DNA of 64,000 nucleotides from NCBI GenBank assembly GCA_963816685.1, contig CAWFMB010000010.1:1-64000 (forward strand), read 5' to 3'. Made by a program: the position numbers and the translations under genes. The stretch is from CAVYUC01 sp963816685. Lineage in GTDB: Bacteria; Bacteroidota; Bacteroidia; Bacteroidales; Prolixibacteraceae. Below the pieces are notes generated by a model that had not been told where the DNA came from, did no database searches, and was given only the letters and a program-made list of their open reading frames with translations. Every line of letters begins with the position of its first letter. Position 1 is the stretch's first letter. This document shows, in pieces, positions 24,634 to 33,715 of the stretch.

Positions 24634-25581
24634 TTACTGAAGCGGTTTTGCAGGTCCTACATTCTTAATTCGGTAAGGTTTTTTTCGTTGTGACTCAAAA
24701 TAGGTTCGCATTTGCAATTCGGCAATAATGCCGGTAGTTACAAACTGAATACCTCCCATTACCAAAAGAATCCCAAGAAGTAAAAGTGGTTTTCCCCAGA
24801 TATCATGCCCCAAAATCTTCAGGATAAGCATGTAAAAGTTAATCAATGCTCCAATTCCGAAAGTTACAATTCCAATTCCGCCAAAGAAATGCATGGGCCG
24901 CTGCAGGTACTTTTTAAAGAAAACCATCAGAATCAAATCACTCATCACACGGGTGGTACGGCTTAAATTATACTTTGAATTTCCGAACTGGCGCGGGCGG
25001 TGGTTAACATTCACCTGCGTAATACGGGTTGCACCTTCCAGTGTAATTAATGCAGGAATATACCGGTGCAATTCTCCGTAAATGTGAATGGTTTTAATTA
25101 TTTCGTTTCTGAAAATCTTAAGAGTACATCCCAAATCCTTCATGTGAATACCGGTGGATTTGCGAATCATGTAATTGGCAATTTTCGAAGGGATTTTACG
25201 GAGAAACATTCCGTCTTGCCGGTTTGCCCTGACTCCGGCAACCATATCCCACTCCTCTTCTTCCATCATTTTCAGCATCATCGGAACATCTGCCGGATCG
25301 TTTTGCAGATCGCCATCGAGCAAAACTACATATTCTCCATCGGCCTGATCTATTCCTGCCTGTAATGCTGAACTCTGACCGTAATTTCTTTTTAATTCGA
25401 CAAGAATAAACCTTTCGTCGTTAATATTTCTGATTTCGCTGCGGGTTCCATCTGTCGAACCGTCATCAACAAAGATAGCTTCAAAATCATATTTATTGAG
25501 GGCATTTATAATTTGTTCCGACAGGGGTCTGATGTTTGGTTTTTCGTTAAAAACACAAATAACCAGTGAAAGTTTCTTCAT
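24634..25581 (-). CDS. GT2 glycosyltransferase, DPM1/GtrB-like
   Basis: The protein is 315 aa. The N-terminal GT-A domain has VICVFNEKPNIRPL, the VDDGSTDGTR nucleotide site and DGDLQNDP, which holds the DxD-like metal ligand. Two membrane helices at the C-terminus (about residues 230-252 and 265-290) anchor it, as in polyprenyl-phosphate glycosyltransferases of the dolichol-phosphate-mannose-synthase/GtrB group, which load a sugar onto undecaprenyl phosphate at the inner membrane. It is monocistronic with a good promoter at 25631. Confidence 0.88.
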   Translation of the reverse strand: MKKLSLVICVFNEKPNIRPLSEQIINALNKYDFEAIFVDDGSTDGTRSEIRNINDERFILVELKRNYGQSSALQAGIDQADGEYVVLLDGDLQNDPADVPMMLKMMEEEEWDMVAGVRANRQDGMFLRKIPSKIANYMIRKSTGIHMKDLGCTLKIFRNEIIKTIHIYGELHRYIPALITLEGATRITQVNVNHRPRQFGNSKYNLSRTTRVMSDLILMVFFKKYLQRPMHFFGGIGIVTFGIGALINFYMLILKILGHDIWGKPLLLLGILLVMGGIQFVTTGIIAELQMRTYFESQRKKPYRIKNVGPAKPLQ

Positions 25582-25630
25582 TATATTATTGAATATTAGA
25601 GTCTCCTGAACTCATTCTAAAATATTGCCG

Positions 25631-25638
25631 CAAAGGTA
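25631..25638 (-). promoter_or_regulatory. Bacteroidota -7 promoter element for the GT2 gene
   Basis: On the minus strand this reads TACCTTTG inside GTACCTTTGCGGC, an exact TAnnTTTG match of the form common ahead of Bacteroidota genes. It lies 50 nt before the ATG at 25581. A clear -33 TTG at the ideal distance was not found. Confidence 0.5.
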
Positions 25639-25663
25639 CACAATTCAGATTCAATTTTAAGGA

Positions 25664-26569
25664 CTATTCTACCGGTTTCAGTTTCCAGATAAATGAGAAT
25701 TTAACAGTTTTGTATTCCCAGTCCCGTAATCCGTGCAAATATTGTAACCGCAAAGCTGTTTTGCTGAAATCTTTCCTGAAATCAAAATTAAGCAGTACGG
25801 GTTTGTCCCTTTCATTTTTATATCCTGAATATCCAGCCAATGAGGCAGAATACAACCAGTTGCTTCTTTCATAATCGAACCCGGCAGCATAAAGCAGTGC
25901 ATCGTTTTGCAGGTTAAGTTCGTCGTTGGTTTGCCAGCTGTAAAATCCTATTAATCCAAAAGGCCTGAAAATTCCTGTACTTGATTCACCTAAATTTTTT
26001 GAAAAGCTCAGGTCGAAGAAATATCCGGGACTGTCAGTATAACGGGCAGCTTCCAATTGATTCCCTGAGGCTGTTTTTGCTGCAAAGCGGAAAAGTGTAT
26101 TTGGAAATTTGCGGTTTTTAGTGATCTGAATAAGGGTGCTGAAATAAAAATCGCCGTTGGCAAAACCTTTTCCATCCTCATCGCGTGCAAAACGTTCGTT
26201 TCTTATTTTTTCTGAAAAAGCATAATGTTCAGCAACCACGCCATACATTTCGATGGCTATTTTATTTTTTGCAAATGGAATATACACCTTTCCTGAAATA
26301 TCCTGAGTGGGATCTCCCGGGTGAAAATGGCTGACAGCAGTAACTTCGATTTCAGTTTGTGAAGAAATGATTCCTTTTTTTACCTCAGGAACGGGCAGTG
26401 CATTTGGCCCCAGATATCCGGGGGTAATTTTAATCCAGTTCCGCCAGCCCGGATCACCAACTTCCCAGCCATGTAACAAATTCCACCAGCCATAATCTGC
26501 AACTTTATTCTGTGCAGATAATGTGAATGAAAAAAAAACCAGTAATACAGAAAACAGACGGAATTTCAT
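25664..26569 (-). CDS. predicted outer-membrane beta-barrel protein
   Basis: The protein is 301 aa from the ATG at 26567-26569 (MKFRLFSVLLVFFSFTLSAQ, a signal peptide). The mature part is rich in alternating aromatic/hydrophobic strands (GDFYFSTLIQITKNRKF, LLYAAGFDYERSNWLYSASL) and ends in VKFSFIWKLKPVE, typical of a Bacteroidota outer-membrane barrel. No named family is recognised. The motif NLLHGWEVGDPGWRNW near the N-terminus may be diagnostic. It lies just downstream of the C1 peptidase gene but is cut off from it by a terminator-like hairpin. Confidence 0.7.
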   Translation of the reverse strand: MKFRLFSVLLVFFSFTLSAQNKVADYGWWNLLHGWEVGDPGWRNWIKITPGYLGPNALPVPEVKKGIISSQTEIEVTAVSHFHPGDPTQDISGKVYIPFAKNKIAIEMYGVVAEHYAFSEKIRNERFARDEDGKGFANGDFYFSTLIQITKNRKFPNTLFRFAAKTASGNQLEAARYTDSPGYFFDLSFSKNLGESSTGIFRPFGLIGFYSWQTNDELNLQNDALLYAAGFDYERSNWLYSASLAGYSGYKNERDKPVLLNFDFRKDFSKTALRLQYLHGLRDWEYKTVKFSFIWKLKPVE

Positions 26570-26595
26570 GTTGCTTTTTATAACCGCCCAAAGAT

Positions 26596-26624
26596 AAAAA
26601 AACCCTCCGGACAATCTGAAGGGC
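26596..26624 (-). terminator. terminator after the C1 peptidase gene
   Basis: On the minus strand CCCTTCAGA, the loop TTG, and TCCGGAGGG form a nine-pair stem with one mismatch and one G-T pair, followed by TTTTTT. It begins about 9 nt after the stop codon at 26633. Confidence 0.7.
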
Positions 26625-26632
26625 CTTTGGTT

Positions 26633-27847
26633 CTATAGTCCCAATTTACTTCTTATTTGTTGTGGTATTGCATCCTTATTCACCAGGATACATGTTGTTT
26701 TGTAATTCACATAAGGTTTTGATGCGTAGAAATAACCTTTGTATTTGTTGTATTCGCCCCATGAATTCTTTACTTTATAGAATGTCCTTCCTTCCTGATC
26801 TTTCGCTAAACCAATAATATGCATTCCATGGTCATCGGTAGTCTGATAATTGTCGAATGCTGTCTGCCTCATTTCCTGGGTCACTTTCAGTTCCGGAACA
26901 ATTTTATCCAGCTTGTATAATTCCTGTTGTTTTTCTTTTTCGTCCAGCGCTTCCCATTTTGCGATTTCTGCATCGCTCATGTCTATTTCAGGTGCAGCAG
27001 GTAATACAGCAACTCCCTTGTTACTTGTTACGAAACCCTTTTCGCTTACATCGGCAGCCCATGCAACGGTGTATCCGTTATTCAGCGAATAATCAATAAT
27101 TTCTTCCAGCTCGTTTAACGGAACATTATATACTTCCCCCCATGCCCAGTTATCCGGAACTTCAAGTATAAATTTCGAATAAAAAGGATGATGGGTGTAT
27201 GATGAAATTTCTACATAGTCATCCATGTTTAATCCCATAAAATTATCGGCAAAACTTTGCGGGGTATATTCTTTTCCGTCGTAATTAAATTTTTGCGGAA
27301 TTTCCCCAAGATAGGAATCAAGGGTTGATTCAAAAGCTTCGTGCCACGATGTGCTGATTTTACGGTTTTTATTTTCGATAACTGCTCCAACAAATTCACT
27401 CAACACTTTGTCCATTTCGCCATGAACATGTTTTTCTTCGCCATAAGCCAGGCCCGAATAAACAGTTTCAGGAACCATTCCATATTCAGAAATTACGTTG
27501 GTTACATCGTGAAATGCGCCGCCGGCTGCAAAATTGAGGCTGCCATGCAATCTTACATCTTTTACTGCTTTATCCGAATAAGTATGCCAGACCACAAACA
27601 TTTCAGACAGGTCGGCTTTTGGTTTTCCCATGCGAATCATTTCTGACTCAAGAAAAGACAGCGCCGAAAACGACCAGCAAGTGCCTGTACGGTTTTGATC
27701 TTTCACATCGGTGGCAGGTAAAATCACTACATCTTCAAATTTATAGACTTCATCGGGCTTATCTTTTTTTCCATCATCTCCGCTTGCATATACTGAACCC
27801 GAAAAAATCAATACTGCTGCATAAAGTAATAAATAGCGCAACTTCAT
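26633..27847 (-). CDS. C1-family cysteine peptidase, bleomycin hydrolase/PepC-like
   Basis: The protein is 404 aa with a signal peptide (LLLYAAVLIFSGSVYA). The papain-type active site is complete: Cys57 in NRTGTCWSFSAL, His in DDHGMHIIGLA and Asn in VKNSWGEYNKYKGYFY. The long insert between Cys and His and the pattern DVKDQNRTGTCW place it with the bleomycin-hydrolase/aminopeptidase C group (C1B). That group is usually cytosolic, while this one is exported. It probably trims peptides in the periplasm. Confidence 0.9.
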   Translation of the reverse strand: MKLRYLLLYAAVLIFSGSVYASGDDGKKDKPDEVYKFEDVVILPATDVKDQNRTGTCWSFSALSFLESEMIRMGKPKADLSEMFVVWHTYSDKAVKDVRLHGSLNFAAGGAFHDVTNVISEYGMVPETVYSGLAYGEEKHVHGEMDKVLSEFVGAVIENKNRKISTSWHEAFESTLDSYLGEIPQKFNYDGKEYTPQSFADNFMGLNMDDYVEISSYTHHPFYSKFILEVPDNWAWGEVYNVPLNELEEIIDYSLNNGYTVAWAADVSEKGFVTSNKGVAVLPAAPEIDMSDAEIAKWEALDEKEKQQELYKLDKIVPELKVTQEMRQTAFDNYQTTDDHGMHIIGLAKDQEGRTFYKVKNSWGEYNKYKGYFYASKPYVNYKTTCILVNKDAIPQQIRSKLGL

Positions 27848-28032
27848 TTTAAATATATTTCCTTAAAGAATTTGATTGAATTACTGCCAAAAATAGCAAT
27901 TAAAATTTCTTATAAAAAGATTTTAATGTTTAGAAACATTCTGAATTTTACACCAAACCGGCCAACAATGTAAAGGATTACAGCAGAATTCAAGTTTGTT
28001 AAAAAAGCCTAAAATGAAATAAAGTTAAAAAA

Positions 28033-28599
28033 TCAGGTGATTATTTCATTGTAACGAAAACAGGTGATCAAATGATCGTTTACCATTCCGGTTGCCTGCA
28101 TGTGGGCGTAAACAATGGTAGAACCAACAAATTTAAAGCCCCGCTTTAGCAAATCGGCTGATATTCTATCTGAAAGGGGAGTTTTTGCAGGGAGTTCCTT
28201 TAATTCATTAAATGAATTAACAACCGGCTGGTAGCCTGTAAATTCCCAGATGTATTTATCAAAGCTTCCAAATTCTTTCTGTACTTCAAGATAACGCCGG
28301 GCATTGTTAATTGTAGCCGCAATTTTCAGTTTGTTTCGTATGATATTTTTATTTTGAAGGAGTTCCTGCATCTTGTTTTCATTGTACTTTGCAATCTTTT
28401 CAGGATTGAAGTCATCGAAAGCCTGCCGGAATGCTTCCCTTTTATTCAGTACAATTTGCCAGCTCAACCCGGCCTGAAAACCCTCCAACACCAGGAATTC
28501 GAATAATTTTCGGTCATCGTGAAGCGGTACCCCCCACTCTTCATCGTGATATTTTATCATAATTTCGTTGGAGGTAGACCAGTTGCATCGTTTTTTCAT
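28033..28599 (-). CDS. tag: DNA-3-methyladenine glycosylase I
   Basis: The protein is 188 aa, normal for the family. It removes N3-methyladenine from alkylated DNA to start base-excision repair. The zinc site that marks Tag is intact: Cys5 and His18 (RCNW, YHDEEWG) at the N-terminus and His/Cys in NDHLITCFR at the C-terminus. The helix-hairpin region and the base-pocket segment EGFQAGLSWQIVLNKREAF are present. It is a single-gene unit, divergent from the TPR gene at 28688. Confidence 0.95.
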   Translation of the reverse strand: MKKRCNWSTSNEIMIKYHDEEWGVPLHDDRKLFEFLVLEGFQAGLSWQIVLNKREAFRQAFDDFNPEKIAKYNENKMQELLQNKNIIRNKLKIAATINNARRYLEVQKEFGSFDKYIWEFTGYQPVVNSFNELKELPAKTPLSDRISADLLKRGFKFVGSTIVYAHMQATGMVNDHLITCFRYNEIIT

Positions 28600-28668
28600 A
28601 AAGTAATTATTTTTCAGCGCAAAAAGTTAAATAAAATTAATCATTCAGTATCAATTTTTATAAAATGT

Positions 28669-28676
28669 TATTTTTG
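28669..28676 (+). promoter_or_regulatory. possible -7 element for the TPR gene
   Basis: TATTTTTG matches TAnnTTTG 11 nt before the ATG at 28688, which would leave a very short leader. No clear -33 box is seen. Confidence 0.35.
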
Positions 28677-28687
28677 CTGCACTGGAA

Positions 28688-30643
28688 ATGAAAGTAATGA
28701 AGAGAACTATTATATTATTTTTTTTGTTGACCTCCGTAATAGCGCAAGCTCAGCTGAATATCAACCACTACATCAGGGTTGGGCAAACCCGCACACAAAT
28801 TGGCAATTATACCGGTGCCATTGAATATTTCAATATTGTTATCAAATTTAAGCCTTATTTACCAGAGACTTATTTTTACCGTGGAATTGCAAAACATCAG
28901 CTCGAAGATTACCGCGGCGCCATTCTGGATTACAACAAAGCCATTGAAATAAAACCTTTTTATCCGCAGGCTTACATGAACCGCGGAATGGCATACCACA
29001 ACCTGAAAGAATATGAAAAGGCCATTGAAGATTATAACCGCGGCCTTGAATTTGACCCCGAAAACGATAACATTTACAACAACCGTGGGATTGCAAAATT
29101 GGCCTTAAAAGATGTTGAAGGTGCCATGGCTGATTACCAAAAGGCGCTTGAGATTAATCCGAAATCGACATATGCCCTGATGAACATGAGCAACGCGCAC
29201 ATTGTACAGGGCGATGTTAAGGAAGCAATTCGTGATTTGAACAAGTTAATCATCATCCGTCCCCATTTTGCCGGAGCTTACCTGAACCGCGGTCTCGCCC
29301 GGTTCGAAATGGAAGATTATGCTTCGGCGCTGCGCGATTATGATCAGTGTATTGAACTGGATCCGCAAAATGCCCTTGCGTATAACAACCGGGGAATTGT
29401 AAAGCATAAACTTGAAGATTACCAGGGAGCGATTATGGATTACGACATGGCCATCCGGCTAAATCCTGAAATGGCAAGCGCTTATTTTAACAGGGCGATG
29501 GCACGGGAAATCCTTAAACGACCGGGTTATGAAAATGATTACCAGATCGCAGCTCAGCTTGATTCGAAGTTTGATTTGGAAAGCCAGCGGCTGGATGCAG
29601 AACAGCTTGCACAAAATCAACAAAAACAGCAGCAAAATCAAACTCCGGGAGCAAATAAACAAAGTGCAAACAATTCATCTTCATCGTCTGCATCCCAAAA
29701 TACGGCCGGTCAAAATAATAACCCGCAAAACAATCAGGCCACAGCTCAAAAAGATGATTCAAAAAAAGACGAGGATAACAACCAGCAGCGCAGGCGCCGT
29801 ATGAACCTCGTTATTGAAGACAGCCGTGATTTACCTTCGGAAGAGGAAGAAGTGGATGATGGCCTGATTCAGAACCGGAACATTGAAATCGACCTGCAAC
29901 CGATATTCATCGTTTCTGCTTTTGAAAAAAATGCAGTCGATTATGAACGGTTTCAATATTATAATCTTGCTATCGACGAGCTGAATGAAAAAAACAATTA
30001 CAACCCGCTGCTTACGATTACCAATAAATCGCTGAACCAGTACCACGAGGTGTTTGAGAATTTTGTACTTTATTTCAATGCACGGCTCAACATTGAAAAG
30101 AGCAGCCACAACTACCTGAACCGCGGGATTTTTTACAGCCTCACTGAAGAATACAATGCAGCACTTGAAGATTTTAACAAGTCAATTGAAATGAATGATA
30201 AAAATGCAATTGCCTATTTTTCGCGTGCCAACTGCCGTTATAAAATGCTGGAAGAAATTGAAACACTTGGGGAAAACCAGGAGGATTTATCGGTTTCACT
30301 TGATAAACCTGATCTGGATCCGTCGCGGGATGTTAACCTTGCCATGCCCGAATATGAGAAAATACTTGACGACTATCAAACACTGCTCTTCCTGAACCCG
30401 AAATTCTTTTTCGGATATTACAACCGGGCTTTCATCAAACTCCGGTTGAAACAATATAAAAGTGCAATCGAAGATTTAAACCGCGCCATTCAACTGGAAC
30501 CTGAATTTGCCGAAGGTTATTTTAACCGCGGACTCACAAAAATCTTTTTAAATGATATTGAGGGCGGTGCGCTCGACCTGAGCAAAGCGGGAGAATTGGG
30601 TATAGACGGAGCTTACAATATTATCAAACGGTATTGCAATTAA
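28688..30643 (+). CDS. secreted tetratricopeptide-repeat (TPR) protein
   Basis: The protein is 651 aa with a signal peptide (RTIILFFLLTSVIAQAQ). A first block of about eight TPR units (residues 20-290) has the repeating pattern AY.NRG.AK..LEDY..A..DY..AIEL.P. A low-complexity Gln/Asn/Ser linker follows (about 300-365: QQKQQQNQTPG, SSSSASQN), then a 60-residue unrecognised stretch, and a second TPR block of about four units to the C-terminus (LRLKQYKSAIEDLNRAIQLE). TPR arrays scaffold protein complexes; here it would be periplasmic. The partner is unknown. Confidence 0.85.
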   Translation: MKVMKRTIILFFLLTSVIAQAQLNINHYIRVGQTRTQIGNYTGAIEYFNIVIKFKPYLPETYFYRGIAKHQLEDYRGAILDYNKAIEIKPFYPQAYMNRGMAYHNLKEYEKAIEDYNRGLEFDPENDNIYNNRGIAKLALKDVEGAMADYQKALEINPKSTYALMNMSNAHIVQGDVKEAIRDLNKLIIIRPHFAGAYLNRGLARFEMEDYASALRDYDQCIELDPQNALAYNNRGIVKHKLEDYQGAIMDYDMAIRLNPEMASAYFNRAMAREILKRPGYENDYQIAAQLDSKFDLESQRLDAEQLAQNQQKQQQNQTPGANKQSANNSSSSSASQNTAGQNNNPQNNQATAQKDDSKKDEDNNQQRRRRMNLVIEDSRDLPSEEEEVDDGLIQNRNIEIDLQPIFIVSAFEKNAVDYERFQYYNLAIDELNEKNNYNPLLTITNKSLNQYHEVFENFVLYFNARLNIEKSSHNYLNRGIFYSLTEEYNAALEDFNKSIEMNDKNAIAYFSRANCRYKMLEEIETLGENQEDLSVSLDKPDLDPSRDVNLAMPEYEKILDDYQTLLFLNPKFFFGYYNRAFIKLRLKQYKSAIEDLNRAIQLEPEFAEGYFNRGLTKIFLNDIEGGALDLSKAGELGIDGAYNIIKRYCN

Positions 30644-30674
30644 TTCATTTTTAACAGGCACTTCAGCAAATGTT

Positions 30675-31682
30675 TTATTCCTGCCGGGTCCATTTTTGAA
30701 AGGAACCTGCATTTGTATTAAATGTTCCGATAACAAGCTCCTTTCCTTTGGCAGTGATAAAAAGACGTGATTCAGTATAAACACCGCTTTCGTTTAAATC
30801 ATGAATGACAAAACGGTTGTTCTTATTTTCCTTTTCTATATCTTTCCATTTATTGGTACCGACAGGAAAATTAATTTCGTCTGGAGTATCGGTTATTTTA
30901 CCAAAAGACTGAGTAGAATCAACTTCTACCATCATACCATCCAATGCCGGATTGTTGCTTTTGGTCCTCTCCCAATCACCGGTTAATTCATAGTCCTCAT
31001 CTTCGGGATATTGAAAATCCACTCTTTGCCACCGTTGAAATGAACCGGAACCTGAACTTTCAAAATTACCAATGATGAGTTCATTTCCATAGGCAATAAT
31101 AAATATGGCAATACTATCCTGATAAGTTCCGTCAGTAAACAAATCGCTAAACACATATTCATGTTCTGAAACCTTAACCAGGTCTTTCCATTTAATATCT
31201 CCTGTTGAAAATGAAGAGCGGCTGGTTGTTATTTCGCCTTCAGTTTCTTCATTGTTTACAGTAACCTGCATTCCATTCAGTGAAGGATTATTGCTCTCCA
31301 CTCTTTCCCAGGTTCCAATTATGCTGAATTCTTCAGGAACTGTAAGTGGCACCACTGTTATATAATTTTCTGAAGTTTTGTTATTTTCCGCAACTGCGCT
31401 TTTAACCGTCAGGCTTACATCAAACTCACCCTGCGTCGGATACTTAACCGAAGGGTTTTGCTCCGTTGAAGCAGCGGGTTCTCCCCCCTCAAAGCTCCAA
31501 TTCCACGAAATAACTTCTCCTGTGGATTTATCTGTATATTGAACACGTTTTCCTTGTTCTACCGTTGTATTGTCGGACGAGAAATTTGCAGTTATCTGCG
31601 GAATGGGATCTTTATCATTTTTTGAACAACCGGAGATATAGAACAAAATCCCAATCAATAAAATCCTTAATGCTGTTTTCAT
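30675..31682 (-). CDS. PKD-domain lipoprotein with a duplicated C-terminal module
   Basis: The protein is 335 aa with the lipobox LFYISGCSKND. A PKD domain spans about residues 28-112 (YTDKSTGEVISWNWSFEGGE and the FDVSLTV strand). Then come two copies of a module of about 95 aa. The first starts GTWERVESNNPSLNGMQVTV and the second GDWERTKSNNPALDGMMVEV, and each ends with ELIIGNF.../ELVIGTF...FQ.W. PKD domains mediate surface binding in many Bacteroidota glycan proteins. The duplicated lipocalin-like module is of unknown function. It is convergent with the TPR gene, 31 nt away. Confidence 0.8.
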   Translation of the reverse strand: MKTALRILLIGILFYISGCSKNDKDPIPQITANFSSDNTTVEQGKRVQYTDKSTGEVISWNWSFEGGEPAASTEQNPSVKYPTQGEFDVSLTVKSAVAENNKTSENYITVVPLTVPEEFSIIGTWERVESNNPSLNGMQVTVNNEETEGEITTSRSSFSTGDIKWKDLVKVSEHEYVFSDLFTDGTYQDSIAIFIIAYGNELIIGNFESSGSGSFQRWQRVDFQYPEDEDYELTGDWERTKSNNPALDGMMVEVDSTQSFGKITDTPDEINFPVGTNKWKDIEKENKNNRFVIHDLNESGVYTESRLFITAKGKELVIGTFNTNAGSFQKWTRQE

Positions 31683-31869
31683 GACTTGTTCCTTTTAATG
31701 AAGACTTTTTAACCAATAATGAGGAGTATACCAAAAGTATATTGTTTCAATACTGTTTGCACATCAATATTAAAACTTCGATTTCAGATGATTGTTCATC
31801 AAATGACCTTATCCCTTCCTAGACCTAAGCAAAATTAATCTCTCCTGGTTTTTTAAACTGAAGCTCCAT

Positions 31870-32112
31870 GTGGATCGATTTGCATGGATTTCGCCTCCAA
31901 AAAATGTTTTGTAATGTTATTTTTATGGAATTCGTCTTCAAAAAATGTTTTGTTGACCAATTTCTGCGGAATTTGCCTCCAAAAAATGTTTTGTTGACAT
32001 AGATTCATGGAATTCGCCTCCAAAAAATATTCTGTGGAGTTATTTCTGCCGATTTCGTCTCCATAAAATATATTGTGGAGCAATTTGCGTGGATTTCGTC
32101 TCCAAAAAATAA
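31870..32112. repeat. 41-bp tandem repeat array 2
   Basis: About six copies, with the anchor TCG(C/T)CTCCA (one copy TTGCCTCCA, one TCGTCTTCA) at 31891, 31932, 31973, 32014, 32055 and 32096: exactly 41 bases each. The core GGAATTCGCCTCCAAAA is the reverse complement of the core of array 1 at 3168-3436, although the rest of the unit differs (AATGTTTTGTTGA in place of the GTCCGG box). The array fills most of the 31683-32213 gap, which has no gene. It is not CRISPR, because there are no unique spacers. Confidence 0.9.
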
Positions 32113-32213
32113 TTTGATCTTGTTGTTTTAAAAAACGAGTTCAAAAAAGCCTGCAGTAATAAACATTTACATGACTGCCCAATTCAACATTTACTGCGAC
32201 TGATCACTGCCAA

Positions 32214-33605
32214 CTATTCTCCAACCATTTTCTTCGGATCGACCCACTTGTCGAAATCTTCTTCATTTACATAGCCCAGTGAAAGTGCGGCTTCTTTCAG
32301 GGTGCTGCCTTCCTTGTGGGCTTTTTTGGCAATTTCAGCAGCCTTATTATATCCAATATGTGTATTCAGTGCGGTTACCAGCATCAGCGAATTGTTCAGG
32401 TGTTGTTGAATCACAGGCTTGTTGGCTTCAATGCCTTCCACACAATTTTCACTGAAACTCATGCAGGCATCGCCAATAAGGCGGGCGCTCTGAAGTACGT
32501 TATATGCAATTACCGGCTTAAACACATTCAGTTCGAACTGGCCATTGCTGCCACCAATACCAACTGTCACATCATTCCCCATTACCTGTGCGGCAACCAT
32601 GGTCAGTGCTTCGGCCTGTGTCGGGTTTACCTTTCCGGGCATAATACTTGAACCCGGTTCATTTGCCGGAAGCTGAATTTCGCCAATCCCGCACCTCGGG
32701 CCACTGCCCAGCATCCGGATATCGTTCCCTATTTTCATCAGACTGATTGCCAGCCGTCGTAATGCGCTGCTCAATTCCACCATTGCATCGTGTGCAGCCA
32801 GCGCTTCAAATTTATTTGGCGCCGAAACAAATGGATACCGGGTCAGCTTTGCTATTTTTTCGGCAACAGCTTCCGCATAACCTTTTGGTGTATTCAAACC
32901 CGTTCCCACAGCTGTTCCGCCCAAAGCCAGTTCGCCCACCATTTCCACTGCATTTGTAACCGCACGCAATCCATTATCAAGTTGCTGCACATATCCGCTG
33001 AATTCCTGCCCAAGTGTTAGTGGTGTGGCATCCATAAAATGTGTTCGTCCGGTTTTCACGATGTCTCTGAATTCATCGGCTTTTGCCGCCAGGGCATCGC
33101 GTAATTTTTTGACACCTGTCATTGTGCATTCACGGGTAAGTTTATATGCGGCAATGTGCATAGCTGTGGGGAATGTATCATTGCTGCTCTGGCTTTTGTT
33201 TACATCATCGTTTGGGTGAATCACCTTTTTTTCATCGCTGAGTTGGCCTCCGTTTAAAACATGTGCGCGGTTGGCAATCACTTCATTAACATTCATGTTG
33301 CTCTGTGTGCCGCTGCCGGTTTGCCAGATAACCAGCGGAAACTGGTCATCGTGTTGCCCGTCGAGGATTTCGTCGCAGACATCCGCTATGAGTTTTGACT
33401 TTTTCATTGGAAATACGCCCAAATCCTGATTGGTAAATGCAGCCGCCTTTTTCAGGTAGGCAAATGCATGAATAATTTCCTTTGGCATACTTGCCTCAGG
33501 CCCGATTCTGAAATTGCTTCGGCTCCGCTCAGTTTGTGCCCCCCAGTATTTATTTAAAGGAACTTTTACTTCTCCCAGTGTATCTTTTTCAATTCTGTAA
33601 TCCAT
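32214..33605 (-). CDS. fumC: class II fumarate hydratase
   Basis: The protein is 463 aa, the family length, from the ATG at 33603-33605 (MDYRIEKDTLGEVKVP). The frame runs 24 codons further upstream but without homologous content. It interconverts fumarate and malate in the TCA cycle without an iron-sulfur cluster. Signatures are TGSGTQSNMNVNEV, the catalytic His loop GRTHFMDATPLTLGQE and the superfamily signature GSSIMPGKVNPTQ. It is a stand-alone housekeeping gene placed between array 2 and the alpha-galactosidase. Confidence 0.96.
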   Translation of the reverse strand: MDYRIEKDTLGEVKVPLNKYWGAQTERSRSNFRIGPEASMPKEIIHAFAYLKKAAAFTNQDLGVFPMKKSKLIADVCDEILDGQHDDQFPLVIWQTGSGTQSNMNVNEVIANRAHVLNGGQLSDEKKVIHPNDDVNKSQSSNDTFPTAMHIAAYKLTRECTMTGVKKLRDALAAKADEFRDIVKTGRTHFMDATPLTLGQEFSGYVQQLDNGLRAVTNAVEMVGELALGGTAVGTGLNTPKGYAEAVAEKIAKLTRYPFVSAPNKFEALAAHDAMVELSSALRRLAISLMKIGNDIRMLGSGPRCGIGEIQLPANEPGSSIMPGKVNPTQAEALTMVAAQVMGNDVTVGIGGSNGQFELNVFKPVIAYNVLQSARLIGDACMSFSENCVEGIEANKPVIQQHLNNSLMLVTALNTHIGYNKAAEIAKKAHKEGSTLKEAALSLGYVNEEDFDKWVDPKKMVGE

Positions 33606-33715
33606 AATCCTGTTTTTTGAAATTCGTTGTACTATTTCCAACTCCTTCAAAATTACAAGGAAAACAGGAGGAATCAAAAGGATAAAAAAGGTGATTTTCT
33701 AATCGCCAATCCTGT

